This document shows, in pieces, positions 7,417 through 13,582 of a stretch of 13,582 nt of DNA. This DNA comes from an uncultured Clostridium sp. (GTDB lineage Bacteria; Bacillota; Clostridia; Lachnospirales; Lachnospiraceae), in NCBI GenBank assembly GCA_900540335.1, contig UQFC01000073.1, positions 1-13,582 on the forward strand, given 5' to 3'. A model generated the notes under the pieces. It was not told where the DNA came from, searched no databases, and worked only from the letters and a program-made list of their open reading frames with translations. The translations under genes and the position numbers were made by a program. The number at the start of each line of letters is the position of its first letter. The stretch's first letter is position 1.

Positions 7417-8275
7417 ATTGCCGGGCAGCCTGGGACAAAGGAATGTTTTCATTATAGGCGACTACCATCTGCCGGGCAGGAAGCTGTTCCTCCAGATGGA
7501 CAATAAACAGATCCGGGTCTTTTTCCGGAATACAGTAATCCGGTACAAAGGCGATTCCCAGGCCAATCCGGGCCAGATCAATCAGCAGCTCATTGCTGGA
7601 AAGCTCGATTTCCGGAACCAGATCCAGTTGATGACGCTGAAACATACTGTGGAGAAATTCACTGGTTGTGCTTTTTCGATCCAGCATGAGAATCGGGCAG
7701 GTCTGCAGCTCCTTTAAAGTGACTGTTTTTCCGCGGAGGGAGCCGTATTCCTCGTTGGCGGCAAAGACATCGTGGAATTCGTGGATAATCCGCACATTCT
7801 GGGTGTTGGAAAGTCCGGAGTTGGGGTAGTTGGTAATAGCAAAGTCCACCTGGCCGGATTCCAGCAGCTTTGCGCAGGCAATCGAGGTCTGGTTTGTAAC
7901 CTTGATGTGGATATTGGGGTATTTGCGGTGGAATTCTTTTAAATAGGGGATCAGGTAATAACGGCAGATGGTATCGCTGGCGCCAATCCGAAGCTGTCCT
8001 CCGTTGAGGGTATTGGCTTCGAGCAGCTGGTTTTCTCCCTGCTTAATCAGATTCATGGCCGGTTCAATATGCTTTAAAAGGATTTCTCCCTCCGGCGTCA
8101 GCTGAACCCGTTTGGTGCTGCGGATAAAAAGAGGCTGGTTTAATTTTTTCTCCAGAACCTTGATTGACTGACTTACCGCTGACTGGGAAATGAACAGCTG
8201 CTTGGATGCTTCTGAGAAGCTTAATGTATTTGCCACATGATAAAAGACTTTGTATAATTCATAATTAATATCCAT
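7400..8275 (-). CDS. LysR-family transcriptional regulator
   Basis: This 291-residue protein has the standard LysR layout. The winged helix-turn-helix spans about residues 5-62, with recognition region SEASKQLFISQSAVSQSIK and wing RSTKRVQLTPEG. A linker helix and a periplasmic-binding-protein-like effector domain (about 90-290) follow. Length is normal for the family. It diverges from purC across a 179-bp gap, and LysR proteins often control the divergent neighbour, but regulation of purC is only a possibility. The effector cannot be told from sequence. Two adjacent ATG codons are available. The inner one (8275) is preferred because AAGGAGG (8283-8289 on the plus strand) sits 7 bases away from it and only 4 from ATG 8278. 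The last 17 bp overlap the end of the convergent nuclease-helicase gene, with no terminator between them. Confidence 0.93.
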   Translation of the reverse strand: MDINYELYKVFYHVANTLSFSEASKQLFISQSAVSQSIKVLEKKLNQPLFIRSTKRVQLTPEGEILLKHIEPAMNLIKQGENQLLEANTLNGGQLRIGASDTICRYYLIPYLKEFHRKYPNIHIKVTNQTSIACAKLLESGQVDFAITNYPNSGLSNTQNVRIIHEFHDVFAANEEYGSLRGKTVTLKELQTCPILMLDRKSTTSEFLHSMFQRHQLDLVPEIELSSNELLIDLARIGLGIAFVPDYCIPEKDPDLFIVHLEEQLPARQMVVAYNENIPLSQAARQFIDML

Positions 8276-8302
8276 CATTAGTCCTCCTTATAAATATGTT
8301 CT

Positions 8303-8332
8303 ATCTTACCATAAAAACTAATAAAATGTAAA
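8303..8332 (-). promoter_or_regulatory. Candidate promoter of the LysR gene
   Basis: Read on the minus strand, TTTACA (8327-8332) is followed after 18 bases by TAAGAT (8303-8308). The predicted start near 8296 gives a leader of about 20 bases containing the AAGGAGG site. Reasonable but not verified. Confidence 0.5.
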
Positions 8333-8370
8333 GGGAGAATAGGAAAAATGCCAAAAATGAAAGAGGGGTA

Positions 8371-8400
8371 TTGATTTTTGTATGTCAGATCGCTTATGCT
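8371..8400 (+). promoter_or_regulatory. Candidate promoter of purC
   Basis: TTGATT (8371-8376), an 18-base spacer and TATGCT (8395-8400) resemble a sigma-A promoter, four of six at each box. The start would be near 8407, leaving a leader of about 50 bases, too short for a purine riboswitch. An imperfect operator-like TGCT-N8-AGCA (8397-8412) overlaps the start region. Its significance is unknown. Confidence 0.45.
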
Positions 8401-8457
8401 TATTACGGAGCAGGCAGAAAATGCCGCAATTTATAATTACACAGCGAGGTACATAAC

Positions 8458-9321
8458 ATGAAACCTTTTAAAGAAGGAAAAGTACGTGAAATCTATGATA
8501 ATGGTGACAGCCTGATTATGGTTGCTACAGACAGGATCAGTTGTTTTGACGTGATTCTGAACAATGTAGTAACAAAAAAAGGCACAGTACTGACTCAGAT
8601 GTCCAAGTTCTGGTTTGATCTGACAGAGGATATTCTTCCCAACCATATGATCTCTGTTGATGTAAATGATATGCCTGAGTTTTTCCGGCAGCCGCAGTTC
8701 GACGGCAACAGCATGATGTGCAAAAAACTGAATATGCTTCCGCTGGAATGTATCGTAAGAGGATATATCACAGGCAGCGGCTGGGCCAGCTACCAGAAAA
8801 CAGGAACCGTCTGCGGCATCAAGCTGCCGGAGGGCCTGAAAGAGTCTGATAAACTGCCGGAGCCGATTTACACTCCGTCTACAAAGGCTGAGATCGGGGA
8901 TCACGATGAGAATATTTCCTTTGAGCAGAGCATTGCTCATCTGGAGAAATACTATCCGGGTCATGGTGAGGAATATGCAGTAAAGCTTCGTGATTTTACC
9001 ATTGCGCTTTATAAAAAGTGCGCGGATTACGCTTTAAGCCGCGGTATTATTATTGCAGATACCAAATTTGAGTTTGGTCTGGACGAGAACGGCAATATTG
9101 TGATTGGTGATGAGATGCTGACACCGGACAGCTCCCGTTTCTGGCCGGCAGAGGGATATGAGCCGGGTCATGGACAGCCTTCCTTTGACAAGCAGTTTGC
9201 CCGCGACTGGCTGACTGCCCATCCGGGAAATGACTGGACTCTTCCGGAAGAGATTGTAGAGAAGACGATTGACAAGTATCTTCAGGGATATGAGATGCTG
9301 ACAGGAAAGAAGCTTCTGTAA
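8458..9321 (+). CDS. purC: Phosphoribosylaminoimidazole-succinocarboxamide synthase (SAICAR synthetase)
   Basis: PurC joins CAIR and aspartate using ATP to make SAICAR, a late step of de novo IMP synthesis in the cytoplasm. The 287-residue protein opens with the FKEGKVREIYD phosphate-binding start and VATDRISCFD. It contains LPLECIVRGYITGSGWASYQ and the signature IIADTKFEFG, followed by the Mg/ATP-binding GDEMLTPDSSRFW. It is of the longer type (about 290 residues, yeast Ade1-like) rather than the 235-240-residue Bacillus/E. coli type. ATG 8458 has GAGG (8446-8449) 8 bases upstream. It stands alone: the LysR gene diverges upstream and a terminator hairpin follows at 9349. purL, from the same pathway, starts 3.3 kb downstream in the same direction. 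Confidence 0.97.
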   Translation: MKPFKEGKVREIYDNGDSLIMVATDRISCFDVILNNVVTKKGTVLTQMSKFWFDLTEDILPNHMISVDVNDMPEFFRQPQFDGNSMMCKKLNMLPLECIVRGYITGSGWASYQKTGTVCGIKLPEGLKESDKLPEPIYTPSTKAEIGDHDENISFEQSIAHLEKYYPGHGEEYAVKLRDFTIALYKKCADYALSRGIIIADTKFEFGLDENGNIVIGDEMLTPDSSRFWPAEGYEPGHGQPSFDKQFARDWLTAHPGNDWTLPEEIVEKTIDKYLQGYEMLTGKKLL

Positions 9322-9348
9322 AAAATGTTATAGAAATGCTGTTTTGCG

Positions 9349-9395
9349 AGATACCTTTTTTGCCGGATGTCCGGTGAGGAAGGTATCTGCTTTTT
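9349..9395 (+). terminator. Intrinsic terminator of purC
   Basis: AGATACCTT (9349-9357) pairs perfectly with AAGGTATCT (9380-9388). A small inner CCGG-ATGT-CCGG hairpin sits in the loop, and GC plus five T (9391-9395) follow. It lies 27 bp after the purC stop. The five T are also the first bases of the next palindrome, so the two structures could compete. Confidence 0.75.
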
Positions 9396-9429
9396 ATGTC
9401 ATAGGAAAGTGCTCCCTATGACATAAAAA
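9391..9429. repeat. Perfect 15-bp inverted repeat in the purC-MATE spacer
   Basis: TTTTTATGTCATAGG (9391-9405) and CCTATGACATAAAAA (9415-9429) are exact reverse complements around a 9-base loop. On either strand the T run comes before the stem and the A run after it, so it is not a standard terminator in either direction. A related copy of the arm occurs at 9515-9536. Confidence 0.9.
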
Positions 9430-9536
9430 CGCTCCGCGAGGATCGCCATGGGTTGGAAGAGAATTGGGCTGATGAGACGACCCGCCGCAGGAGGAGAGGC
9501 TCGCTAGCGAGCTTTTTTTAGTCCATAGGAAAGCAC
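9409..9536. repeat. Possible palindromic or MITE-like intergenic element bounded by imperfect inverted repeats
   Basis: The segment starting at 9409 (GTGCTCCCTATGACATAAAA) and the reverse complement of 9515-9536 (GTGCTTTCCTATGGACTAAA...) match closely over about 20 bases with a few mismatches and gaps. They enclose about 128 bp of GC-richer, non-coding DNA with its own terminator-like palindrome at 9499-9519. CATAGGAAAG also appears as a direct repeat at both sides. Whether copies exist elsewhere in the genome cannot be seen here. Confidence 0.4.
9499..9519 (+). terminator. Terminator-like palindrome just upstream of the MATE gene
   Basis: GCTCGCTAGCGAGC (9499-9512) is a perfect palindrome (5-bp stem, CTAG loop, extendable by A-U and G-U pairs) followed by seven T (9513-9519). 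It is oriented to stop plus-strand transcripts 47 bp before the MATE start. A purC terminator already exists upstream, so this may end a short transcript or act as an attenuator in the MATE leader. Confidence 0.6.
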
Positions 9537-9566
9537 AAGAACAAAAGAGCCGGGGAGGAATTGAGT

Positions 9567-10904
9567 TTGAAAGAGAGGAATACGCAGGATCTGACGATTG
9601 GCCGTCCCATTGTTCAGATTCTTTTATTTGCCATTCCATTGGTGCTTGGGACGCTGTTTCAGCAGCTCTACAGCTTTGTGGATACGGTAATTGTAGGTCG
9701 TTTTATAGGAGTAGATGCCCTGGCGGCAGTTGGAACTACCTATTCGCTGAATTTTTTGATCCTTGGATTTGCCCAGGGTCTGTGCGTGGGTTTTGGAATT
9801 TTGCTGGCACAGCAGTTTGGAGCTCGTGACAGGACAGAACTGAACCACTATTTTATAAACGGATGCTATCTGAGTGCGGGAATCAGTCTGTTCCTTGCAG
9901 TGACAACGTGTGTGGGAGCCCGTCCTCTTTTGAAGCTTATTCGGACACCCGAAGAAATTCTGGATATGGCAGTGCTGTATATTCAGATTATTTTTATTGG
10001 AATCCCGGCAACGGTGCTTTACAATTATATGGCAGGAGCGCTTCGGGCAGTAGGCGATTCCAGACATCCTTTTTACTATTTAGTCATTTCCAGTGTTTTG
10101 AATATCATTCTGGATTATCTGTTTATTGTGCCTATGAATATGGGAGTTGCAGGTGCTGCATGGGCAACCGTTCTAAGTCAGCTGGTGAGTGGAATTCTGT
10201 GTACCTGGTGGTTTCTTACAAAGACAGGGGTGATTGAACGAAAACGCTGCTTTATGGCATTTTCCCCCTATCATGCAAAAAAACTCTGCCTGATTGGACT
10301 TCCAATGGGCTTTGAATATTCGGTATCTGCTATTGGTGCGGTAGTGATGCAGGGAGCAATCAACAGTCTGGGCAGTGTAGCAGTTGCCGCACAAACAGCA
10401 GGAGAAAAAATCCGTCAGATGTTTACACTTCCTATGGAAAGTGTGGGCATGGCGATGGCCACTTATGTGGGGCAGAACTATGGTGCAAAAAAGATTGACC
10501 GCATTTATCAGGGAATTCGCAGTGGTTTAACGATTCAGTATAGCTACTGTGCCGTGATCTGGGTTGTTATTTTTGTGTTGAAAGCACCTTTGGTAGGGCT
10601 TGTCCTTAGTGAAACAACAAGTGCAACAGCAACCGGGGCGGTAGAGTATCTGACGGTTATGAGCGCTTTGTTTTTTATTCATGGCTCGCTGATGATTATG
10701 AGAAATACACTGCAGGGCCTGGGCTACAGCATGCAGGCAATTATTTCCGGTGTGGGCGAATTGATTGGACGAAGTCTGGGAGGTATTCTGGCCGTAAGGG
10801 TACTGGGATTTTTCGGGATTTGTATTGCAAATCCTCTGGCCTGGGGGCTGGCACTTTGTTATTGTATTGTAATGGTAACCTATTATTTGAGAAAGCTTCG
10901 ATAA
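9567..10904 (+). CDS. MATE-family multidrug/toxin efflux transporter
   Basis: The product has 445 residues, rich in hydrophobic segments spaced as in 12-helix MATE proteins. It opens with LFAIPLVLGTLFQQLYSFVDTVIVGRFIG, the typical first-helix signature in which the family binds cation. Two halves of about six helices are visible, and the second begins near GLPMGFEYSVSAIGAVVMQGAIN. MATE pumps sit in the cytoplasmic membrane and export organic cations, drugs or metabolites in exchange for Na+ or H+. The substrate cannot be deduced. No ATG occurs near the 5' end. TTG 9567 is preferred to TTG 9561 because GGGGAGG (9552-9558) is 8 bases from the former and only 2 from the latter. No clear promoter lies in the 47 bp between the upstream terminator palindrome and the start. 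The gene ends at a bidirectional terminator shared with luxS. Confidence 0.93.
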   Translation: MKERNTQDLTIGRPIVQILLFAIPLVLGTLFQQLYSFVDTVIVGRFIGVDALAAVGTTYSLNFLILGFAQGLCVGFGILLAQQFGARDRTELNHYFINGCYLSAGISLFLAVTTCVGARPLLKLIRTPEEILDMAVLYIQIIFIGIPATVLYNYMAGALRAVGDSRHPFYYLVISSVLNIILDYLFIVPMNMGVAGAAWATVLSQLVSGILCTWWFLTKTGVIERKRCFMAFSPYHAKKLCLIGLPMGFEYSVSAIGAVVMQGAINSLGSVAVAAQTAGEKIRQMFTLPMESVGMAMATYVGQNYGAKKIDRIYQGIRSGLTIQYSYCAVIWVVIFVLKAPLVGLVLSETTSATATGAVEYLTVMSALFFIHGSLMIMRNTLQGLGYSMQAIISGVGELIGRSLGGILAVRVLGFFGICIANPLAWGLALCYCIVMVTYYLRKLR

Positions 10905-10919
10905 CAGATACGAGGATAG

Positions 10920-10964
10920 AAAAACCGCTGTTTGTCTGGAAAGTCCAGAAAACAGCGGCTTTTT
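10920..10964. terminator. Bidirectional intrinsic terminator between MATE and luxS genes
   Basis: CCGCTGTTT (10925-10933) pairs with AAACAGCGG (10950-10958). An inner TCTGGA-AAG-TCCAGA hairpin extends the stem to 15 bp with a single bulged G. Five A precede it (10920-10924) and five T follow (10960-10964), so it should work for the MATE transcript on plus and the luxS transcript on minus. Confidence 0.9.
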
Positions 10965-11001
10965 GTATTGCCAGAAATTTTAATTGCAGGTATCCGGTGC
11001 G

Positions 11002-11481
11002 TTATTCCGGATAAATCAGACGGTCATCGTTGATGCCTTCAATCACTTCTTCAAGATAGCGGCCAGCCAGATATTTTGCCATATTCAGGTTCATATCCAG
11101 GTAATTGCCGCAGTCTCTGGCACAGGCCCCGGGAACTTCGCCTTCATAATCCCGGATAAAGGTGAACATGTCACGAACCAGGGGAACAATATCTCTGGAA
11201 GAGTAATCTCCAGCCAAAAGCAGGTAGAAGCCAGTCCGGCAGCCCATTGGGCCGAAATAAAGAACACGATCCTGAAACAGAGGATGATTTCTCAGGAAGG
11301 TCGCCCCCAGATGTTCTATGGTATGAACCTCCGCGGTATTCATCACCGGCTCAAAGTTGGGGCGGGTCATCCGCAGATCAAAGGTGGTGATAACGGAGTC
11401 TCCGGCATGGTCTTTTCTGGAAACATAAATGCCGGGAAGAAGTTTTAAATGATTGATGGTAAAGCTTGTTATTTTTTCCAT
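11002..11481 (-). CDS. luxS: S-ribosylhomocysteine lyase (autoinducer-2 synthase)
   Basis: LuxS splits S-ribosylhomocysteine into homocysteine and DPD, the AI-2 precursor, as part of S-adenosylmethionine recycling in the cytoplasm. The 159-residue protein has the metal ligands H53 and H57 in HTIEH and C124 in GACARDCGN. It also has the catalytic cysteine C81 in GCRTGFY and E56. Length fits the family (about 155-170). The longer frame to 11559 is rejected: ATG 11481 has GGAGG 8 bases upstream, matches the family start (MEKITSFTINH) and avoids 26 unrelated residues. It lies downstream of a tRNA-Ala gene on the same strand, separated by a terminator, so it probably has its own promoter, which I could not identify with confidence. 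No Pfs (MTA/SAH nucleosidase) gene is adjacent. Confidence 0.97.
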   Translation of the reverse strand: MEKITSFTINHLKLLPGIYVSRKDHAGDSVITTFDLRMTRPNFEPVMNTAEVHTIEHLGATFLRNHPLFQDRVLYFGPMGCRTGFYLLLAGDYSSRDIVPLVRDMFTFIRDYEGEVPGACARDCGNYLDMNLNMAKYLAGRYLEEVIEGINDDRLIYPE

Positions 11482-11560
11482 AGTGTGAACCTCCGAAATG
11501 AGAATAAGGGATTTGGAGAAGGAAGCTTTTGCGTCACAGAAGAAATGACCCCATGACATG

Positions 11561-11588
11561 AAAATACCGCAGGAACAGGTTCCTACGG
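11561..11588 (-). terminator. Intrinsic terminator of the tRNA-Ala transcript
   Basis: On the minus strand CCGTAGGAA pairs with TTCCTGCGG around CCTG (11567-11588), nine pairs with one G-U, followed by TATTTT (11561-11566). It begins 11 bp after the tRNA 3' end and separates the tRNA from luxS. A GGTTTT run on the other side gives weak potential on the plus strand too. Confidence 0.75.
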
Positions 11589-11599
11589 TTTTCCTACAA

Positions 11600-11672
<73 letters not shown>

Positions 11673-11688
11673 ATGCAATCTGGTATGT

Positions 11689-11717
11689 ATTTTATCACAG
11701 TTACAGCAGTCTGTAAA
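11689..11717 (-). promoter_or_regulatory. Promoter of the tRNA-Ala gene
   Basis: Read on the minus strand, TTTACA (11712-11717) is followed after exactly 17 bases by TAAAAT (11689-11694). Each box is five of six to consensus. The expected start lies about ten bases before the mature tRNA 5' end at 11672. Confidence 0.75.
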
Positions 11718-11812
11718 GCAAAAAGTGAAATTTTATGTTGATTTTTCGCGGGAATTCCGGAACCGGGCGGAGAATGGAGGACGAAATGGAAGGGGAACAG
11801 AAAAAATCCTCA

Positions 11813-11841
11813 TTTCCATGCTTCTGTTTTTGTGTTATACT
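11813..11841 (+). promoter_or_regulatory. Extended -10 promoter of the sigma-like gene
   Basis: TATACT (11836-11841) is preceded by TGT (11833-11835), giving an extended -10 motif. A weaker TTTCCA (11813-11818) lies 17 bases upstream. The predicted start falls near 11848, only 1-2 bases from ATG 11850, which argues that translation begins at ATG 11877 behind AGGAGGAG rather than at 11850. Confidence 0.7.
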
Positions 11842-11876
11842 GACAGAAGATGACGCGCAGGAGGAGAAAAAGAATT

Positions 11877-12434
11877 ATGCATGATGATGTTTATCAGATG
11901 TATCTGGAAGAAATAGGGATTCTTACACCCTGTACCCCTGATGAGGAGGCCGCTCTTCTGGAACGGGTGAAGTCCGGGGATGCAGAGGCGAAGAACCGGC
12001 TTATGGAAGGAACCCTTGGCTATATTGTAGAACTGGTAAAGGCTTATGAGAATCAGGGGCTGCCTCTGGGAGATCTGGTTCAGGAGGCCAATATAGCGGT
12101 GATGATGGCATTGGGAGAGCCGGAGAATCTGAACTTTGAAGATTCAGGTGAACAGGAGGGACTTACGGCTTTTCGCAGCTACATCAGGCAGCAGGTGGAA
12201 ACAGCTCTTCAGGAAGCTCTTGCAGAGCAGAAAAGCTCTGAGCAGGTTGGGGAGGAGCTGCTGGCACGGGTGAATGTGCTGAAGGATATTTCCCAGCAGA
12301 TGGCAGAGGAGCTGGGACGGGAGGCTACAGTTGAGGAACTGGCCCGGAAAATGAAAATGACAGAGGACGAAATCAAGGATATTATGAAGCTGACTCTGGA
12401 TGCCATGAGCGTCAGCCCTGATGCGGAGATATAA
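11877..12434 (+). CDS. Degenerate sigma-70-like protein without region 4
   Basis: The 185-residue product aligns by eye with the middle of RpoD-type sigma factors. Region 1.2 is at about 5-30 (YLEEIGILTPCTPDEEAALL). Regions 2.1-2.2, the core RNA polymerase contact, are at 36-80 (AKNRLMEGTLGYIVELVKAY, then GLPLGDLVQEANIAVM). A stretch matching regions 2.3-2.4 follows at about 97-125, and region 3.0-3.1 at 133-182 (ELGREATVEELARKMKM). The protein ends there, with no region 3.2 or 4. The -10 melting and recognition segment is eroded: the Trp-Trp-Ile-Arg core of RpoD reads YIRQQVE here, and the basic RTIRIP strand is an acidic SSEQVGEE. It may still bind core polymerase but should not recognise a normal promoter by itself. 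Start 11877 is chosen because AGGAGGAG (11859-11866) lies 10 bases upstream. ATG 11850 would translate that site into an arginine run. Confidence 0.8.
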   Translation: MHDDVYQMYLEEIGILTPCTPDEEAALLERVKSGDAEAKNRLMEGTLGYIVELVKAYENQGLPLGDLVQEANIAVMMALGEPENLNFEDSGEQEGLTAFRSYIRQQVETALQEALAEQKSSEQVGEELLARVNVLKDISQQMAEELGREATVEELARKMKMTEDEIKDIMKLTLDAMSVSPDAEI

Positions 12435-12470
12435 GAACGCCTGGAAAAAAATTAATTAGCTGTGATGATA

Positions 12471-12518
12471 AATACCATAAGATATATTAATTTTATTTAT
12501 AATATATCTTGTGGTATT
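12471..12518. repeat. 19-bp inverted repeat upstream of purL
   Basis: AATACCATAAGATATATTA (12471-12489) pairs over all 19 positions with TAATATATCTTGTGGTATT (12500-12518), the single DNA mismatch being a U-G pair in RNA. The loop has 10 bases. No T run follows (ATTAAATTAGG), so it is a poor terminator. It sits 37 bp after the sigma-like gene and 66 bp before purL, where a leader hairpin or an operator is possible. TATTAT (12515-12520), with TTTATT 17 bases upstream, could be a promoter overlapping the right arm. Confidence 0.85.
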
Positions 12519-12583
12519 ATTAAATTAGGATTGATCATTTTCCGAAACCATCAGGTGAAGTACAGAGAAATCAGGAGGAACCT

Positions 12584-13582
12584 ATGAGCGTAAGACGAGT
12601 ATATGTAGAGAAGAAACCGGAGTTTGCCGTTAAGGCCGGTGAGCTGCGTGAGGAAATCAGCAGCTATCTGAGCATCGGTACGGTAACGAATGTCCGGGTG
12701 CTGATCCGTTATGATATTGAAAATCTGTCCGAGGAGACGTACCGTCAGGCACTGGTGACGATTTTTTCCGAGCCGCCGGTAGATTTTGTATATGAAGAGG
12801 ATTTCCCGAAGGATGAGGGAGATACTGTATTTTCCGTTGAGTATCTGCCGGGACAGTTTGACCAGAGAGCTGACTCTGCCGAGCAGTGTGTAAAGCTGTT
12901 AAATGAAAACGAGGAGCCGGTGATCCGCACGGCAACAACCTATGTGCTGTCAGGAGAACTGACGGATGAGCAGAGAAATGCAGTGAAGAGCTTCTGTATT
13001 AATCCGGTGGATTCCAGAGAAGCATCTGCAAATAAGCCGGAGACTCTGGTAACTGTGTTTGAAACGCCTGCAGATGTTGCTTCCTTTGAAGGATTTACAG
13101 AGTTTGGTCAGGAGGATTTAAAGGCTCTTTATGACTCCCTGAATCTGGCTATGACTTTCCGGGATTTTCAGCATATTCAGAAATATTATTCTGAGGAGGA
13201 GCACCGCAATCCGACGGTAACAGAGATTCGTGTTCTGGATACCTACTGGTCTGATCACTGCCGTCATACCACCTTCTCCACAGAGCTGAAGCAGGTTGAG
13301 ATTACGGACGGTTTTTATAAAGCGCCAATTGAGGAAACCTACAATCAGTATCTGGCTGATCGGGAGGTTCTTTACAAAGGCCGCGACGATAAATTTGTCT
13401 GCCTGATGGATCTGGCTCTTCTGGCTATGAAGAAGCTTCGGGCAGAGGGAAAACTGGAGGATCTGGAGGTTTCTGACGAGATTAATGCCTGCAGTATTGT
13501 GGTTCCGGTGGAAATCGACGGTGTTACTGAGGAGTGGCTGGTAAACTTTAAGAATGAAACTCACAACCATCCGACGGAGATC
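12584..13582 (+). CDS. purL: Phosphoribosylformylglycinamidine synthase, large single-chain type (5' part)
   Basis: The frame is open from ATG 12584 to the window edge, giving the first 333 residues of what is normally a protein of about 1250 residues. AGGAGG (12573-12578) lies 5 bases upstream. PurL converts FGAR to FGAM with glutamine and ATP in de novo purine synthesis. Visible signatures are the N-terminal PurS-like domain (about 1-150), then DTYWSDHCRHTTF (219-231), which begins the first synthase half, and NFKNETHNHPTEI at the edge (321-333), an ATP/metal-binding motif. The large form carries its own glutaminase domain at the C-terminus, beyond the window, so no separate purS or purQ gene would be needed. 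It is transcribed in the same direction as purC but is not in one operon with it. Confidence 0.96.
   Translation, partial: MSVRRVYVEKKPEFAVKAGELREEISSYLSIGTVTNVRVLIRYDIENLSEETYRQALVTIFSEPPVDFVYEEDFPKDEGDTVFSVEYLPGQFDQRADSAEQCVKLLNENEEPVIRTATTYVLSGELTDEQRNAVKSFCINPVDSREASANKPETLVTVFETPADVASFEGFTEFGQEDLKALYDSLNLAMTFRDFQHIQKYYSEEEHRNPTVTEIRVLDTYWSDHCRHTTFSTELKQVEITDGFYKAPIEETYNQYLADREVLYKGRDDKFVCLMDLALLAMKKLRAEGKLEDLEVSDEINACSIVVPVEIDGVTEEWLVNFKNETHNHPTEI

Noticed and set aside
9391..9429. Perfect inverted repeat as a bidirectional terminator
   Set aside because: On both strands the T run precedes the stem and an A run follows it, the reverse of an intrinsic terminator.
9470..9477. CTGATGAG resembling the hammerhead ribozyme core
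   Set aside because: No GAAA follows a stem II, and stems I and III around a cleavage site could not be found.
9394..9639. Minus-strand open frame across the palindromic spacer
   Set aside because: It runs through hairpins and into the MATE coding region antisense, has no ribosome site, and its composition reflects the repeats.
11482..11559. N-terminal extension of luxS to 11559
   Set aside because: The extra 26 residues are unlike LuxS, and a GGAGG site sits correctly before ATG 11481.
11850..11876. ATG 11850 as start of the sigma-like gene
   Set aside because: It would lie at the predicted transcription start with no ribosome site, and would translate AGGAGGAG into an arginine run.
12537..12552. 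TTTTCCGAAACCAT as a PurR box before purL
   Set aside because: It matches only the CCGAA core of the Bacillus box, there is a single copy, and no similar site precedes purC.

Overview
The window looks like chromosomal DNA of an anaerobic Firmicute, most likely a Lachnospiraceae (Blautia/Dorea/Ruminococcus-like) gut clostridium. This rests on protein style and gene content: a long PurL, clostridial LuxS, MATE pump, HD-GYP and PAS-rich signalling proteins, strong AGGAGG ribosome sites, and a tRNA without an encoded CCA. The genus is inferred, not proven.

Layout. (1) Positions 1-53 are the right end of an IS200/IS605-type element: the last 15 codons of a TnpB-like protein, a hairpin, and a TTCAC terminus. 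It abuts position 54 in the middle of an HD-GYP gene, which is therefore broken (54-878). (2) A stand-alone Hpt protein (893-1246) and a large soluble PAS hybrid histidine kinase (1275-4367) follow. Together they look like a kinase-REC-Hpt phosphorelay whose probable output protein was the interrupted HD-GYP gene. (3) A small HPr-fold protein without the catalytic histidine (4629-4871) has its own near-consensus promoter. (4) A RecB-type nuclease fused to an Fe-S XPD/DinG-type helicase (5041-7416) meets a convergent LysR regulator gene (7400-8275, minus) with a 17-bp overlap. (5) purC (8458-9321) diverges from the LysR gene. (6) A palindrome-rich 245-bp spacer lies between purC and a MATE transporter (9567-10904). 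(7) luxS (11002-11481, minus) converges on the MATE gene across a bidirectional terminator. It lies downstream of a tRNA-Ala(GGC) gene on the same strand (11600-11672). (8) A degenerate sigma-70-like protein without region 4 (11877-12434) is followed by a 19-bp inverted repeat and the start of purL (12584 to the window edge).

How the genes relate. PurC and PurL both act in de novo IMP synthesis but are separate units here. Regions 1-2 form one signalling locus, apparently disabled at its output end by transposition. No complete novel defence or mobile system is visible. The items most worth follow-up are the TnpB/omega-RNA insertion, the degenerate sigma factor, the His-less HPr protein, the nuclease-helicase fusion, the Cys/His-rich PAS domain, and the structured spacer before the MATE gene.
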